A stretch of DNA of 35,250 nucleotides, taken from assembly GCA_964612995.1 (NCBI GenBank), contig CAZTGE010000029.1, forward strand, positions 1 through 35,250. The letters run 5' to 3'. The notes beneath the pieces were generated by a model. That model was not told the origin of the DNA and searched no databases. It saw nothing but the letters and a program-made list of their open reading frames with translations. The stretch comes from SLQH01 sp964612995. Its GTDB lineage: Bacteria > Planctomycetota > UBA11346. The first letter of the stretch is position 1; every line of letters begins with the position of its first letter. Shown here in pieces: positions 33,037 to 35,250 of this stretch. Both the position numbers and the translations under genes were made by a program.

Positions 33037-35028
33037 ATGTCCCATCCCGATCGTATTGGCTCGTGTTTCGTTCTGCTGTGCATCGTCGGCCTCGCGACCG
33101 CAGCTGAGGACCGCTTCGCCTGGGCCGCGTCCGCGCTGACCCAGAGCGATGCCCCGATGACGATCGCCGTCGACACGACCGGGCTCCCTGCGCATGGACT
33201 GGTCCACAGCCGCATGCGCTTCGTGCTCGCACCCGGTCAGGCGCTGCGTTTCCCCCGCTGGGTACCGGGAGTCCACGCGCCGGGTGGGCCGATCCAGAAC
33301 CTCGGTGGACTGCGCTTCCGCACCTCGGCCGGCAAGACGATCCCCTGGCGACGCGACCCGCTCGACACATGGCGCTTTCATCTCGACCTGCCCGCTGACG
33401 AGCCCACCGTGGTCGACTGCTATCTGACCTATATCGCCAACCAGCCGTCCGCCAACTCCATCGGCATCGACGTGCTCAGCGGCGACGGTTGGTTCGTGCT
33501 CAACTGGAACGCCGTCGTGCTCTACCCAGAGGGCGTCGCGGTTGACGACCAGGACTGTGTCGCCTGCCTGCGCCTGCCGGCGGAGTGGTCCTGGGCCAGC
33601 GCGCTGCGCGCGGAACCGACCGCCACGGACCCGAGCGTGATCCATGTCCCCGCGCAGAGCCTGGCCAGACTCGTCGACAACCCGGTGATCGGCGGGCGTG
33701 CCTACGCTCACCATGCGCTCGGCGAAGCGGTCACCCCCGTCAACGTGCACGTCTGCGGCTCCACCCCCGACGCGGTCGGTCTCCACCCGCGCTGGCTCGC
33801 CGGCCTCGAGCGCCTCCCCGCCGAAGCCGAAGCTGTGTTCGGCGGGGCCTTCTACAATCGCTACGACTTCCTGCTCCTCGCCGGACCACGCATGGGCTTG
33901 GAACACGCGCACTGCTCGCTCAACGGCATGTCGACCGGCGGAATCGTCGATCCGGAGCAGACCAACCTGTGGCAGTACGCCCTGCTCCCGCATGAGTACG
34001 TCCATTCGTGGATCGGCAAACACCGCCGACCGCAGGGCATGTGGACCCCCGACTACCACACGCCCAAGAACTGCGAGGGTCTCTGGATCTACGAAGGCTT
34101 GACCCAGTATTACGGGACCGTCCTCGCCACCCGCGCCGGCCTGATCACGCCCGCCGAGTGGCGCGCCTACCTGACCGACATCTTCGACCGGCTGAAGCAC
34201 ACCACCGGACGGCACTGGCGCAGCATCCGCGACACCTGCCGCAGCTCCTATCACCTGCGCGCTGGCAGCCGCCATCACAACCGGCTCCGCCGCGGTCAGG
34301 ACTACTACATCGAAGGCAGCCTGTTCTGGTTCTGCGCCGACCTGCACATCCGCCAGGCCAGCAGCGGCGAGCGCAGCCTCGACGATCTCTGCGCCGCCTT
34401 TTTCGGCCCCACCATGGACGCCGGCCCCTTCAGCGAGGCCCAACTGGTTGCGGCCCTCGAACGCTGCGCGGCCCTCGATTGGTCGGGCAGGATCGCACGG
34501 CGTATCGATGGCCTCGTGCCCGAACTCGACCCCCGGCTGATCGAGCCGAGCGGCTGGCAGTTCGGCTCGCGCCAGCTCAGCCCCGAGGAACTCGCCAGCT
34601 CCCAGCGCGAATCGGTGGCCAGCTGCATCGGTCTGCAGGTGCAAGGTGGCTGGGTCAAGACGGTCGAACCCGACTCGCCCGCGCAGCGCGCCGGACTGCG
34701 CTCGGGCGACTACATCCACGCGGTCAACGGCATCGAACGCCAGGCCGATCCGCTCTATCTCGCCAAGGCGCTCGACCACAGCCCTGTATTGGGCCACATC
34801 CTGCTCTACGTCCACCGCGATGGCGAATGGACGACCAGACGGGTCGTCTATGCCAGCGGCCTCCACTGCCAGGCAATGGTCCGCATCCCCGACACACCGG
34901 ACCGCCTCGCCGCGATCCTCACCCCCCGGACCTGGGCCCCTCCGGCCACACCCGCCCCGGAGAGCGAACCCCCAACGCCAGCGCAAACACCAGCACCGCA
35001 GATCCCCATCACGCCATCGTCACCCTGA
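33037..35028 (+). CDS. Secreted M61-family metallopeptidase with PDZ domain
   Basis: 663 aa. Export signal at 1-22 (SCFVLLCIVGLATAAE). A beta-rich N-terminal region carries PRWVPGVHAPGG, typical of M61 (glycyl aminopeptidase-like) enzymes. The zinc site is LLPHEYVHSWIGKHRRP, with HExxH at about 319-323 and the third ligand probably the Glu of YEGLTQYYG near 353. A C-terminal PDZ domain at about 530-605 is seen in VKTVEPDSPAQRAGLRSGDYIHAVNG. The last 40 residues are proline-rich. ATG 33037 places the signal at the front; ATG 33004 is less likely. It lies 84 bp after the candidate hydrolase on the same strand. Confidence 0.92.
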   Translation: MSHPDRIGSCFVLLCIVGLATAAEDRFAWAASALTQSDAPMTIAVDTTGLPAHGLVHSRMRFVLAPGQALRFPRWVPGVHAPGGPIQNLGGLRFRTSAGKTIPWRRDPLDTWRFHLDLPADEPTVVDCYLTYIANQPSANSIGIDVLSGDGWFVLNWNAVVLYPEGVAVDDQDCVACLRLPAEWSWASALRAEPTATDPSVIHVPAQSLARLVDNPVIGGRAYAHHALGEAVTPVNVHVCGSTPDAVGLHPRWLAGLERLPAEAEAVFGGAFYNRYDFLLLAGPRMGLEHAHCSLNGMSTGGIVDPEQTNLWQYALLPHEYVHSWIGKHRRPQGMWTPDYHTPKNCEGLWIYEGLTQYYGTVLATRAGLITPAEWRAYLTDIFDRLKHTTGRHWRSIRDTCRSSYHLRAGSRHHNRLRRGQDYYIEGSLFWFCADLHIRQASSGERSLDDLCAAFFGPTMDAGPFSEAQLVAALERCAALDWSGRIARRIDGLVPELDPRLIEPSGWQFGSRQLSPEELASSQRESVASCIGLQVQGGWVKTVEPDSPAQRAGLRSGDYIHAVNGIERQADPLYLAKALDHSPVLGHILLYVHRDGEWTTRRVVYASGLHCQAMVRIPDTPDRLAAILTPRTWAPPATPAPESEPPTPAQTPAPQIPITPSSP

Positions 35029-35074
35029 ACACCCGACCGCTCAACCGCTTGCAGGCCTGCACCGATAAAAACCC

Positions 35075-35155
35075 ACCCGAACCAAGCCACCAGGGGGTCC
35101 GGAGGACAAAGTCCCCCGAATCACGCCAGCGCCCACCCACCAACGCCGAACACCA
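35075..35155. repeat. Hairpin-bearing direct repeat, unit 1
   Basis: An 81-bp unit almost identical to the one starting at 35168; they differ by two single-base length changes. It contains GTCCGGAGGAC, a perfect 4-bp hairpin nested inside flanking GGGG and CCCC runs, so the centre can fold into a GC-rich structure. It is non-coding and begins 46 bases after the peptidase stop. Confidence 0.8.
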
Positions 35156-35167
35156 GCACACACCCCC

Positions 35168-35250
35168 ACCCGAAACCAAGCCACCAGGGGGGTCCGGAGG
35201 ACAAAGTCCCCCGAATCACGCCAGCGCCCACCCACCAACGCCGAACACCA
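35168..35250. repeat. Hairpin-bearing direct repeat, unit 2
   Basis: Second unit of the same repeat with a period of about 93-95 bases. It runs to the window end, so the array may continue beyond it. The shared core is GTCCGGAGGACAAAGTCCCC, preceded by a G-run. Confidence 0.8.

Noticed and set aside
35075..35250. A possible CRISPR array at the window end
   Set aside because: Only two long units with a nested hairpin and a tiny gap between them; no spacer-sized unique sequences and no cas genes.

Overview
The window is about two-thirds G+C and packed with chromosomal-type genes on both strands, with no gap over 300 bases. Several features together suggest a member of Planctomycetota or a near relative in the PVC group. 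These are two large membrane Hanks-type Ser/Thr kinases, one carrying a formylglycine-enzyme-like ectodomain; a type 2 OMP decarboxylase; a divergent omega subunit; a DUF3568-like lipoprotein; a PilM-like protein fused to a PilN-like segment; and an excisionase-type HTH joined to a PTS EIIA-like start. This assignment is an inference, since there is no rRNA or other decisive marker. I saw no tRNA, rRNA, CRISPR array, prophage or complete insertion sequence.

Layout. 1-3.1 kb (minus): kinase with a possible beta-helix ectodomain, and a XerD-type recombinase. 3.07-3.25 kb: first copy of a palindromic MITE-like element. 3.3-6.75 kb: pyrF, then alpha-galactosidase melA divergent from an AraC-type regulator. 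6.86-9.74 kb: ilvE, a putative omega subunit, ribosomal protein L13 without S9, and a HEAT-repeat exported protein. 9.8-12.3 kb: TetR regulator translationally coupled to a MazG-like pyrophosphohydrolase, converging on a prs-rplY operon. 12.5-16.5 kb: a metallo-beta-lactamase-fold hydrolase divergent from a PilM-PilN-like fusion that lies 12 bp ahead of a DnaA-type gene. 16.5-21.1 kb (minus): alaA, a SSAT-like acetyltransferase, larB, and a GAF/HD-GYP phosphodiesterase. 21.2-24.9 kb: ilvC converging on the second kinase, then a small lipoprotein. 24.9-25.07 kb: second copy of the palindromic element. 25.1-30.3 kb: UvrA-family protein, a rearranged HTH/EIIA-like gene, an MBL-fold protein and an Mrp ATPase. 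30.4-35.0 kb: a large secreted candidate glycoside hydrolase and an M61 peptidase. The last 180 bases hold a hairpin-containing tandem repeat that reaches the window end.

Most of the content is housekeeping: pyrimidine, branched-chain amino acid, alanine and PRPP metabolism, ribosomal proteins, repair and Fe-S handling. Sugar use is represented by melA/AraC and perhaps by the secreted candidate hydrolase; signalling by two kinases and one c-di-GMP phosphodiesterase.

The least explained items are the palindromic element, whose two copies are about 96% identical, the PilM-PilN-like/DnaA pairing, the candidate glycoside hydrolase, and the apparent deletion scar after the HTH gene. No classical defence or mobile system is evident.
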